In this document: piece by piece, positions 36,701-48,700 of the stretch
Numbering within the stretch: the stretch's first letter is position 1
Layout of the letters: each line of letters begins with the position of its first letter
Assembly (NCBI GenBank): GCA_020152595.1
Contig: JAIGNY010002171.1
Coordinates: forward strand, 3,392,001-3,456,000
Length of the DNA stretch: 64,000 bases
Source of the DNA: Chiridota heheva
Taxonomy: Eukaryota > Echinodermata > Holothuroidea > Apodida > Chiridotidae
Direction: 5' to 3'
The notes under the pieces: generated by a model
The model's input: the letters and a program-made list of their open reading frames with translations, nothing else
Databases searched by the model: none
Told to the model about the DNA's origin: nothing
Program-made: the position numbers and the translations under genes

Positions 36701-39700
36701 TAAATTATGCAGACATTTTCCCAAACAGTATATCAAGGTTACATGAGACACCATCCCGATATGTTACTCTTAATTCTATAGAAGTAGGATGGTGAGACCC
36801 ATTTCCGTGCACGTAAGGACTTATTTCGTTTGGTTTAAGAAAATGTGACAAAAGTATTATTTTCCAAATTCACACAGAAAAGAGAAATTCCTCTTTAAAC
36901 CAGTGATAAATTCTTTAAATTTGCTATTAACATTTAGTAGTTATCGTCCTGGAAATAAAGAAGTTTCGCTTGCTCTTTTGATGCCGCAAGTGAATCTTAA
37001 TTCGTGCATCTAATGATAAACATATGTAAAAACACACCAGGTGTACCAGTAAAAAGTAAGGGCACTCCACCGACAAAATTGGCTTAAATTTTGAAAACAT
37101 GTCACTCATAAAACACAAAATGAAAAGAAAAATATTTGGATCTATACAATTTGAGACATATTTTCATTAGGAATGTTAGATTTTGGTACTTTAAGTTTTA
37201 AAGCTACTGAATTAATGGATGCTTGTAATTAGGGATAGCACGAAATTGGATTCTTTAATTATACTGTGAATTTCAAAAGAAATGCGCTGTGGCACTTGTA
37301 TAACATGAATCTACCAATCATAGAAGTGGTATTTGAGAAATGATTATTTTTTCCTTTAGTTCCTCTAGAAATACTAAGATACTCTTTACTTACTTAACCC
37401 TTACTCTCCCAAGGTTCCAAAAATAGAATAAGTTATTTCTGAAATTTTTGGAAAGAGGATTTTTTCAGCACTTTCTGTTCCATTTGTAACAAAACAAGTT
37501 TGACTTATATGAAAGCTAACATGTTGAACTTTCCAAAAATGTGCATATTTCCGAACTCAAATATGCAAATTAGGTCATTGAATTAGCATATTAGGTCTCC
37601 AAACATTCTATCTTTATGACACGCTTGTGCCTTGTGGCTAAATAGCAAAAAAATATAGATAGAATTTCTGAATCGTCCTTGGAAAGACCTTTCATTTGAT
37701 ACTATTCATGGATTTTTAGGAATCAGAAGAAAAAAAATGACGCAAATATGAAAAATTTGGTACATTTTGACCTAAAAATTATCCCCCGATTCTGTGAATA
37801 ATCTATCTAATAGTGTATGGTACTAAATTTTCCAAAAAATTGCATTTTCCCCTTCTATGATGTCCAAAACTAATAGAATGCAGAAAAACAAGATGTTTAC
37901 ATCATCATTTGCAAAAAATGAAATAAGAAATTATGCAAATGATATGCAAATTAGGTCATTTATCTTATTTATTATGTACGAAACTGTTTTTTGTTTATTT
38001 GTGACCCAATTTCAGCCATTACAAGCTTCACAGCTACTTTTATGTTGATAGACTATGCTGATTATCTATTGAACACTTACTTCTGTTCATTCCACATGGA
38101 ATTCATAAGAAATGTTTGCCAAAAAGGTCCAAATTTGTAAAGTCTTCTGCTATACCTTGTTGCTGCAAATAGAATTAAAAAAAAAAAAATTGCAACTATA
38201 TTCATTCAACTTACTTTAGTTTGGTCTTCCCATAACCAGTTACCGAAGACCTCGTGTCGATCCCGGTCACTCTCCACCAGTACTTCCCACAGATGATAGT
38301 CTTTATCGGCTGCAGGGATGACCTTCGACCGTTGTATCTCCTGCAGCCGAGCGTTCCGCTCTTCCTACCTGGTTTTAAAGGCAGCTTTTTCCGCTGCAGT
38401 CGGATTTTCTTTGAGTGGTGATGGTGGCGCGACTGCAGCGGAAGGCCTGGAAGAGGGGCCTGGGCTCATCTTCAACGGTCTGTCCCTCTTCCTCTTGGGT
38501 TGGGGAGTAGCGGGCGGCTCGTCCTCTTCAAGCATACGCATAACTGTTATCGCATAACATGTTATTGTGGTTTCTAGTAGTGGCGGCTCGTCCTCTTCAA
38601 GCATACGCATAACATGTTATCGCATAACATCTTATCGCATAACATGTTATCGCATAACATGTTATTGTGGTTTCTAACCTGCCCCACAATTTTGTGGTAA
38701 CCGTGGGGACAGACTTTTACAGCCGGAAAGCCCGGGGGTACATACAGGGGTCCAAAATGTTTGTTTTATCGATCTAGTCATCACCACAACAGTGGCATAG
38801 CCAGGGGGAGGGGAAAAGGATCATGGTCCCAAAAAATGGGGCATCAAAATAATGTACTTGTACTAAGCATATACAAGCATTTTCCTCTAAATGGGCCTGG
38901 GGCACCCCCAACATGTGTATTTTGCCCTAACATGGGACCCCTACTCCACTTTCCCCCATAAAATTGTGATTTCGGCCCCTGAAATAATGGAACTTGGATT
39001 TTGTGAAATTGGGAATACACATATTTCAGTAGGCCTAAATTTACAATTTTGCCATTGGGAATTACATATATTTCAGTCCATTTAGAAATGTTATTATTGG
39101 GGTTCAGCTTTCATTTGTTTTATCTGGGCTATTATAGAAAGGACCTAAATCCTTTTTTTTAAATGTGATTTTAGTGTCCCTTTTACTTGTTTATCGTAAC
39201 AAGCAAAAAATCCCCGCTAATTTATCATTATAATTCTATAAGCCTTATTTTATTACTACACATTTACAATGTAGTACTTTTGCTATTTTTGGAAGAAAAC
39301 ACTCACCAACTTCGTAATTTGGAACAGATCACTATCCATCTCAGCAGGCTCTATATTCTCCTCTTCCTCAATCTGGTCGAGTTCTGGTACATCTTCTTCA
39401 TCAGAAGTACCTTCCGGCCCCTCTGAGTCATCATTATTCTGAAGAAAACATAGGAGTCGGAAGGCACGTTTGACGTTGTAACTTTTATCTCGCCATTTTG
39501 TGATGTCGAATGTGCGAGGAAAAAAAAAAAAAAAAACGACGCAAATTGACGTCATCAACAGAGACCTTTTAGGCAAGTAGAGGGGGTGCATCTGTTATTG
39601 TAATAGTTCGTCTGAACGATCTATTTCTCCTCTACCCGTAGAGATTTAAAAAATTCCAATACAATATTTGGGCCGATTTTTATAATTTTTTGCTCAAAAA

Positions 39701-42700
39701 AGGTCCAAAATGGCCCAAAATCACAAATTTTGGCATATTTTCTCCAAAAAAACACAAACATTGACCAAGTACAAGTAAAAATCGTGTAGCAACCAACAAT
39801 TCAAACTATCTTTATACTTTACCTGAAAAAAAAAAGTAGAACAAATATTCACGTATGACATTCGTCTTTAAAAAAAAAAAAAAAAAAAATGCCGTTTTAA
39901 AAAAAAATGCACTTTTGTGTAACGATTTTACTCAAAATTTTTCAATCTAACCCCCCAACAAAATAACCATATTATGAAAGATCTATTCAATCTGGTTTGA
40001 ATGAACTTATTTGCAGCTCTATAGGATTTTGGGAAGGTACTCAAAAATTTTTTTGGAAAATGGATCGTAACTGTCACGGTCACCGTGACTCTGGGAGAGT
40101 AAGGGTTAATCCTCTTTGTGCCTCTGGCACCACCTTTGCCATTCCTGCTTGTCCTGGCATTGTCTCTGAAGTACTCCCCAGGTGAACTTGTTTTCTTTAA
40201 GTTCCCTCTCTACAATTCTGTGGCATGTCTCTTTCAGTCTTCCTCTTACTTCTATTTCCATGAGGATTCCAATGGAAAGCTACACTTGCTAAAGCAGCTA
40301 GGGGCATTCTTAGGGCATGTCCTAGTCATTGCCATCTCCATTAAAAAAAAAAAATCAGTTTTGATTTCTAGTGTTGAGGTTTGTAGTCAAAGTTCTTCAT
40401 TTGAGATTCTTTGGCCAAAATATCTAAAGTATTTTAAGTAAGCATCCGTTTTGACAGGTATTAAGCTTCTTTACATCCTCAAATTACAATAGATAGAAGG
40501 TATGTATGATATTGCTGCCAGTCTTTTATTTTCATTTTCACTCCCTTTACCCATCAGGCCAATCTGTGTATGCTTACAGGATATACATACAGCTTCTGAT
40601 TTGGAAGAATCCTCAGCTCATCACAAAGTCGTTCAAGATCGTAAGTCCTAAATTCAATGAGTTTAAATATGAATGAAATTGATACTTAATCTACAGCTTA
40701 CTTAAGAGTAATGGATATTTACATAGGGATTATAATAAAATTTGATCAGAATTAAAAGAAACTTAATTATATAAAAAGTGATATATGATTGTCTTAAAAA
40801 GAAGTGATAATTGCATCCTGAATTGTAATGTAAACTATTGCATAAATAATGGAGCCAGTAGTTCTGGTTTAAGTGCTGCACACATGGCAAAAAAAGTGAT
40901 AGCAGTTGGGTAGCATAAAATGAGGAAAGTAGTACAGCTTCAAATGAATACAGGTTAAACCTTCCATCTAGATATATGATATACAACAAAACCCGATAAA
41001 AACCATATTTTTATGTGGATTGCATCCAGTGGTAATAGTAAAAAGTAACAGCGGAAATGATTTCATATTTTTTTCTGTGTAGTTTTTGGAATTGGCCAAA
41101 AAGAAACAGAATGACAGGGCAGGATGTTTAGCTGTGCTGTGGACAACCAATCAAGCTGGACTCAAGAACTCTGTCACAGGTCTTCAAGGTAGGTCAAAGC
41201 ATCTCCTTCACATATATAATCTGAAATCTAGTGGTAAAATCATTACAATCTTCTTGTACACTACGACATAAATATTGATGAGGAATTTAGTATAAACAAT
41301 TTTGCTGCCTTAAGTGTGGTCATGTGGTAAAGTGATTTATGTCAGAAATCAGGGGCTGTATGGACATAGAGTGGGATGCCATGTGGGACACCAGATGGAA
41401 TGCTATGTGGGATATGAGGTGGACATGGGGTGGGATGCCACATGTGACAGAGGATGGCATGCCATGTGGGACATCAGAAGGGATGCAATGTGGGATATGG
41501 GGTGGGATGTCATGTGGGATATCATGTGGGACATAGGGTGGGAGCCATGTGGTACATAAGGTGGGATGCCATGCGGGGCATCGGGTGGGAAAATACTGAT
41601 GCGAGACACAAGGTGGGGTGCCATGGGGACAAAGGGAGGGATGCCATGGGGGATACAGGGAGGGAAACCATTCATGCAGGACATAAGGTGGAATAATGTG
41701 GGACATAGGGAGAGATGCCATATGGGATCCAATATGGGACAAAGGATGGGACGCCATGTGGAACATAAGATGGGATGCCATCTGGGACATAGAGCTGTGA
41801 CCGTTTAGCGTGTACACGCTCGCATATCCCATGTTTCACAGAGTAGGAGGCCATGTGGGACATGGGATATGATGCCATATTGGACATAAAGTAGGATGTC
41901 ATTTAGAGATGAGGAGGGATACCATATGACCATATGGTGGGATCCAATGTGGGACATCAGGTGGGATGCCATGTGGGACATTGGTTGGGAAGCCACTGTT
42001 GGGAGACGTAAGGTGGGATTCCATGGGGTACATAGGGATGGATGCCATGTGGGACACAGAGAGGTATGCCATGTGGGAATAGGGAGGGATGCCCATATGG
42101 GTGTCAATTTGCATGGGCATGGGAACCATGGCGGTATTTACCGTTCTAGTTTAGTATAGTGTGGCTCCTGGTCACTCAACATTAAAAGGATCATTAGACC
42201 AAAAAGTGAGTGCTTTCATTTTTGCGAATTTCATAGATATATATTATCCATAACAGATCAATAAACTTCATGCTTCTAAGCCCACAAAAGACATGAGGGG
42301 CATAGGTTACTTGAATATTCATATTAACCATAAAATTGCTATAGTGTTGCATGCTAGATAAGTATTTGATTTCTGGGGGATCCCCCTGAAAATACACCAT
42401 CACTTTTCGGTCTAGTGCCCCTTTAAGCTGATTAATAAAACAGAATTTAACAAAGTAACAAATGTAGATATGTGATGACGTCTAGTAGAGCACTGATTAT
42501 TTCTTGTTTCTCTTTCCTGTCCATTAGTGTGGAGTCAGGTTATGCTTCCCATGTTGAGCCACAAGATCATTGCTCCATATGTGCTTGCCACTCTGGAGAG
42601 AATATTCAGGTAACAAATCTTATTTTCATTAGAAGAATCTTTGGAGCTTACTTGCTCTTTGTATTGTAATGGGTTATGAATTGCTTTGTGGCAGTTAAGT

Positions 42701-45700
42701 TTAAAGCAAAAACAATTACCGTATTCGACGTAATAAGCTCCTGGAGCACTTACGAAAATAGAATTGTACCACTTCTTAGGCCTAAAGTTTCTTCCTGATG
42801 AGCGCCCATGCTCCGGCCGTGTACAGTGTGCTATTCAAACTGCATTGTGTGAACTGGATCTGTATACTACCACAATAAAACAAGAAACTAGAACATAGAC
42901 AACAAGGACCAGGTAGACCTCATCGTCCTTGATTTCTCGAAGGCTTTTGATAAAGTTCCACATGAAAGATTACTTCACAAAGCACAGTGCTACGAGATAA
43001 GAGGACCAACATTTCAATGGCTACGAGATGTCCTGACTGATAGCCAACAGCGTGTTCTCAAGAAGATTGAACCAGACATCCAGCTTCGGCCTTCTTTTAC
43101 CTAAATAATAATAATAATAATAAATGTTATTTAAATACGCCATTCACCAAAGTACCATGGCGCTTACAAAGTAAAATAAACACAAAATGAAAAATATCAA
43201 AATAAGTGGGTCTTTAAGAGTTTTTTTAATACTGTGGTGGATGGAGAAGTTCTCATGTGGGTGGGTAAAGTGTTCCAGGATCTGGATGCAAGTATTTCAA
43301 ATCTTTTGTCACTTGCACCATGTATATTGACTACACAATATTAATTCGCACCGAGAACGCATTTAGTTCACAGTACATTTATACTCCCAATTGGAGGACT
43401 GTACTTTAATGGAAGAAGAAGAATGACCACCACAAAAAACGTTGTGAGTGTCAGACACAAAATAAGTAAATTATGTAACAAAAATTATTTCAAATGAATT
43501 ATGTTATCATTAAAAAAATGTTGGGTGGGCGCTTATTAGAGCAGGGGCGCTTAATATGTCAAATACGATATTTCTGAGATGACAATGAGAGTTTGAACTT
43601 TTACTTTTAGATATATTCAAAATGCCTCTTGCTGCAAGTGTAAAGTTTTTGTCACCAAATTTAATTAAGAAGTATGTGTCATAAGTGTGTGATTTGGAGG
43701 AAGAGACTGCAAAAGTTTTGGGAGAATTAAGAAAGCTGGATTCATGGATATGAATTTCTGTATAATAACAAGAAAAAAGTATAAATAAAGAAAAAGGGCA
43801 CAATCAAGGGATGGATAATTGGGACCACCTCGGATTTTTCACCTTTGCAGATATTCTGAAGGTGACATGACCTATGTGGCTGAAATGGTAAATGCATGAG
43901 CACCATTGAAATAAAAATGCATACCGTCTTCAGTGATTCCGTTTGTTACTTTTGGAATATTTCCTAGGATGGGAGGGGGCCTTAAGATTGATATCAAATC
44001 TTTATCAGTACTGTAGGTCAGGGATCAACAAATGAACCAAAAATAAACTGCCAGCCGGGCAGGAGTATATAAATTTATGGTAGTCCTGAAAGTAAATGAA
44101 GGCTCAGTGAAATATTTTTGTATACAGTACATGCAATGGATTTTTGCTGAAAACAAAAGTTGTCCATTCGCGCATGTCAACTTATGTCATAGTTGCCCGG
44201 ATAAGATTTTTGGTTGTGCCCAGCAGCCGGATGCTTGATTTGTCGAACGCTGCTGTAGTTGTGCCTTCTTTTCCTGATTTATTTTCCGTGGTAGCAGCTA
44301 CATCAATTCCTATTCTGTTAATCATTTTGTAATTGTTATTTTGCAGCATATTTAGTCCATCCATTTTTATTTGATTTCTTTGTAGTGGCAAGTTGGACGT
44401 AAAGAAAGCAAACAACGTCTTTGGCCCGACTGAGTTTTTCCCTTTACTAGATGTGGTCTATACTTCCAATGCAACTCTTCCGCCAAAGTAAGACACCAAA
44501 AGTTGCAATTTTTATTAGTTTGACTATTCGAAGAATAGTAGAGCTACATGTATTCTACTACCCTCGGCGTTGGCGTCAGTGTCCAGTTAAAGTTTTGGTT
44601 AAAATTTTCATAACTTAAGTTACCAATGCTGTACATTCATGTGACTTAGGACAGGGTTAGAGGACATGGGTACTGATTAAATGATCATGATTGGAGGGTT
44701 GTGTGTACATACTAATTAGCTTATTTGTATAACAATGCAAATATTCATCAGGTTAAAGTTTTGCTTAAAGTTTATGGTTAAAATTTTCATAACTTATGAA
44801 TAGTGTACATTCATGTGACTTGGCATAGAATTAGAGGAAGTGGGTACTGTTCAAATGAGCATGATTGGGGGGTTGTGTGTGCATACTAATTAACTTGTTT
44901 GCATAACAATGAAAATATTTGTCAGGTTAAAGTTTTGGTTCAAGTTTTCATAACTTAAGTTATGAATGGTGTACATTCATGTAACTTGGCATAGGAGTAC
45001 TGTTCACGTGAGCATGATTAGGGTTGTGTGCATACTAATTAGCTTATTTGCATAACAAAATATTTCTATCTATGATATCTCCTAAATTAAAGTGGATCTG
45101 GGAATTTTGTTTGCACAAAGTATCATATATGTGAAGAGCATTGTCTACACTTAATGGTGAGGTAAAGTTTGCATATTAATTAGGTTATATGCATAACAAT
45201 AGACTTTCGTACAAAATGTTTAACATGAGCACATAGCTTAAGTTATGAATGGTGTCCATTCATGAAACTTGGTACAGGGGTAGAGGACATGGGTAGTATT
45301 CAAATAAGCATGATGGGGTTGTTGTGTATCCATACTAGTTAGCATTTTTGCATAACAATGAAAATATTTATATCTATGATATGTCTTACATTAAAATGGG
45401 AATAGGGATTTTGTTGACACAAATGATCATGTATGTTAAGAGTATTGTCTACACTCAATGGTGAGGATTAGTTTACATATTGATTGGGTTATTTGCATAA
45501 CAATAGACTTTTGTAAAAAATAATTAACATGAGATAATAACTTGGTTCAGTGGTAGAGTACATTTGTACTGTTCACTTGAGCATGATTGGGGGGTTGTGT
45601 GTGCATACTAATTAGCTTATTTGCATAGCAATGAAAATATTTGTATCTGTGGTATCTCTTGAATTACATGTAAAGTGGGTGTGGTGATTTTGTGTAAACA

Positions 45701-48700
45701 AATGATCTTACAGTATATGTGAAGAGCATTGTTTACACTTAATGGTGAGGTATAGTGTGCATATTGATTTGGTTATTTGCATAAAAATAAACGTTGCTGC
45801 AAAATGTTTGACCTGAGATCAAAAATATATGGCAGGCGAGACTTTTCACGTTTCTAGTTTTGTTATGATATTGACATTCCTGACATGAATAGGAATCAAA
45901 ATGTTTGTTTTGCCATGAATAAAGTTCTAAACAAGTAAAAGTGTTCTCCCTTCTAAAGAATTTTAGATTATGGGTTTGGGAAATATAAACAATAAGTGGA
46001 ATGTGGGGAATTCATGTGGGACAGGGTGGAATTGTATGTAGGGCAGGGTGGGGTGGGATGTTGGTCAGGATGTGTTAGCATGTTGGACAGAGTGGGTTGG
46101 CATGTAGAGCAGGGTTGGTTGGCATGTGGAACAGGATGGGTTGGCATGTGGAACAGGGGGGTTGACATGTGGGACAGGGTGAAATGGCATGTGGTGGGGT
46201 ATCAGCTGGATTTTAGTTGTGATGGCATGTGGGTCATGCAAGTGGTGGAATGACATTCAGTATCTGGTTTTAAGGGGCGATTGCATGGAGTATAGGGGTG
46301 GGATGACATTTGGGACAGGTTGGGATGGAATGTGGGACAGTCTGGAATATGCATTATTAGCAGTGAGGGGATTTGTATCATTTCCAATGTCTAGTGTGTC
46401 ATACGTTAAGCAATATTGTTTCACATAATTTTGCTTTAAGTTTATTGTACATTTTTCTGTTGCTTGACTTTGCTTGACACACATATTTTCTTAAATTGGA
46501 AGTTATATTACAATCCAGGATGTAGTTCTTGGATGTGTAGAGGTTGGGGGAGAGTAGGGGGCCTAATGACATTCTTTCATTGACATTGGCAAGTTAGGGC
46601 CTTTCCTTTCTTTGTTGTTCAATTGATAGAACCAAAAGAGGTGTCATGGTTATAGAGATTGCTAGCTTTGACATGTTGTCTGAACTACTGCATGGCTGAG
46701 GTAACCTTGAACTTTTTTCTTTTTTTTTGTCTTAAAATTTCTCTATGAAAACTCAAAGATAGTTTGAAGCTTGTAGTAAAGTGTCGTTAAAATTAACAAA
46801 GCAAATACAAATGTAAGTACATATTTCAAAGCTCAAGTAAATTGAAATCATCTGCCCCTGCTACCCTATTTCTGCATATACTTCCCTCAATAAGCCCATT
46901 CTCTCTACTAGCTTTGAATAGTCGAGCATGCTGTCCTTCCGATAGTTCTTGTTAGTTATTTATTATCTGTCATTATAATTTTCTTGTAATATCATACATA
47001 AAGAATATACAATGTGAGTACAATGAACCTTGATTGAAAAAAGAAAACTTTTATCATTCTCTGAAATAAGCTTGAGTGTGGTTAGAAAATTGATGTGTTT
47101 CTGGATTAATATAAAGCATAATCTTTTATGTTTTTATTACACGCTGACAGATCCAAACAATTTTGGTTGGGGTCACAAAAGTTGAGTAAGGTTTGATACA
47201 AATTTTGGTTGGCATTCTAGCAAGTTTGAATGAAAATAAGCACTCTTTGTGAGAATCACTTTTTTGTTGTGTTGTACTTTTTAGACAAGCGTTTGAACAG
47301 ATATTTTGAATAATAGAGATAGATATGTATACTTAGGTAAGACCTAAAAGTGGCACCAATTTCTTGCTGACAATAATGACCATTTTATTTTGAGATTGAA
47401 GCTGAGCACAAAAAATAGTTTAATTAGATCAAGATAATTCTGGGATAGATATTGATAAACCCACTCTAGAAGAAATCAGTGATGCTATAAAAAGCCTTAA
47501 GAATGGAAAGACACCTGGCATTGACTTAATCACCAGTGAAATACTTAAAGCAGACGTAGGCTTTTCTACCAGAGAAATCAAGAAGCTGTTGCTCCAGGTA
47601 TCGAACCAGAAGCGAACACCTAGGAAATGATACAAGGGCTTAATCATTAAGATACCCAAAAAAGGAGACCTAAAGGAGTGTAAGAACTGAAGAGAGATAG
47701 CATTGCTACCCATTATCAGCAAGATACTTGGAAAGATCATCATTGACAGAATAAGGAAGGACATTGACTGCAGACTACGTAATGAGAAAGCTGAATTTCG
47801 CTCTGGTAGAGTCACAACTGTACAAATTTTAATTTTAAGAAAAATTGATAAACAAGTCAGTGAGTGGCAAGCGCCCCATACATTAACTTCATTGATTTCA
47901 TAAAAGCCTTCGATTCCACTCATAGAGAGAGCCTGTGGAAAGTTATGAAAAGCTATGGGATTCCAAACAAACTAATATATATGGTCTGAGCTTTATACAA
48001 TGATTTTCCATGTGCTGTGATGGAAATGAGACGTCTGACTGGTTTAACATCAAGACAGGTGAAACGTATGCGATATGTCTGGCATTCTCTTTCTTTTAGC
48101 AATTGACTGGATGATGAGAAGGACTACCGAGCTAGGCGTCACAGGCATTAGATGAAAACTGACAACACAACTAGAAGATATGGATTTCGCTGATAATGTA
48201 AGCTTCGTTGTCAACCACAAGGCAACAAATTCAAACAAAGACCAACACACTTTAAAAATGAAGCAGCAAAAATAGGCCTTACTGTCAACGTGCAGAAATG
48301 CAAAGCCATGAGGATCAACGCCAAATCTCAGGAAGATATTTCTCTAAATGAGCAGAGAATGGTTAATGTTGATAGCTTTGTGTATCTGGGTGCTACCATT
48401 ACAAAAAAAGGAGGTGGTATGAGGGACCTCAACTACAGGATTGGAAAAGCTAGCGGAGCTTTCCATAAGCTAAAGAAGATCTGGAGTTTAAATGGAGTTA
48501 CAATGAAGACCAAGATTAGACTCTACAAAGCCTTGGTCCTACCAGTCCTAATATGTGGCTGTGAAACCTGGAAGATGAACAAAGAGGATGACAAGAAAAT
48601 TGATGTTCCAGACTCGTTGCCTATGAAGAATGTTTAAGATCAGCTGGGAGGATAGAATTACCAACAAAGAATTATGACCTACAAAAAACGAGTAATGAAG

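Larger units (their letters stand above)
37394..40109. mobile_element. piggyBac-like DNA transposon, 2.7 kb, TTAA-flanked
   Basis: The 18-bp TTAACCCTTACTCTCCCA at 37394-37411 is exactly repeated in inverse at 40092-40109. This gives a TTAA target duplication and 14-bp perfect terminal inverted repeats beginning CCC, both hallmarks of the piggyBac superfamily. A subterminal palindrome (GTCACGGTCACCGTGAC, about 40074-40090) sits inside the right end. The element lies in TMEM214 intron 4. No complete DDD transposase is readable. Antisense exon-like coding occurs at 39307-39438 and 38215-38610. A hAT-like CAGTGGCATAGCCAGG motif near 38790 suggests a nested remnant. Confidence 0.85.

Noticed and set aside
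41320-42107. Antisense histidine/proline-rich ORFs of up to 170 codons
   Set aside because: Products of the 24-bp minisatellite; overlapping open frames exist on both strands.
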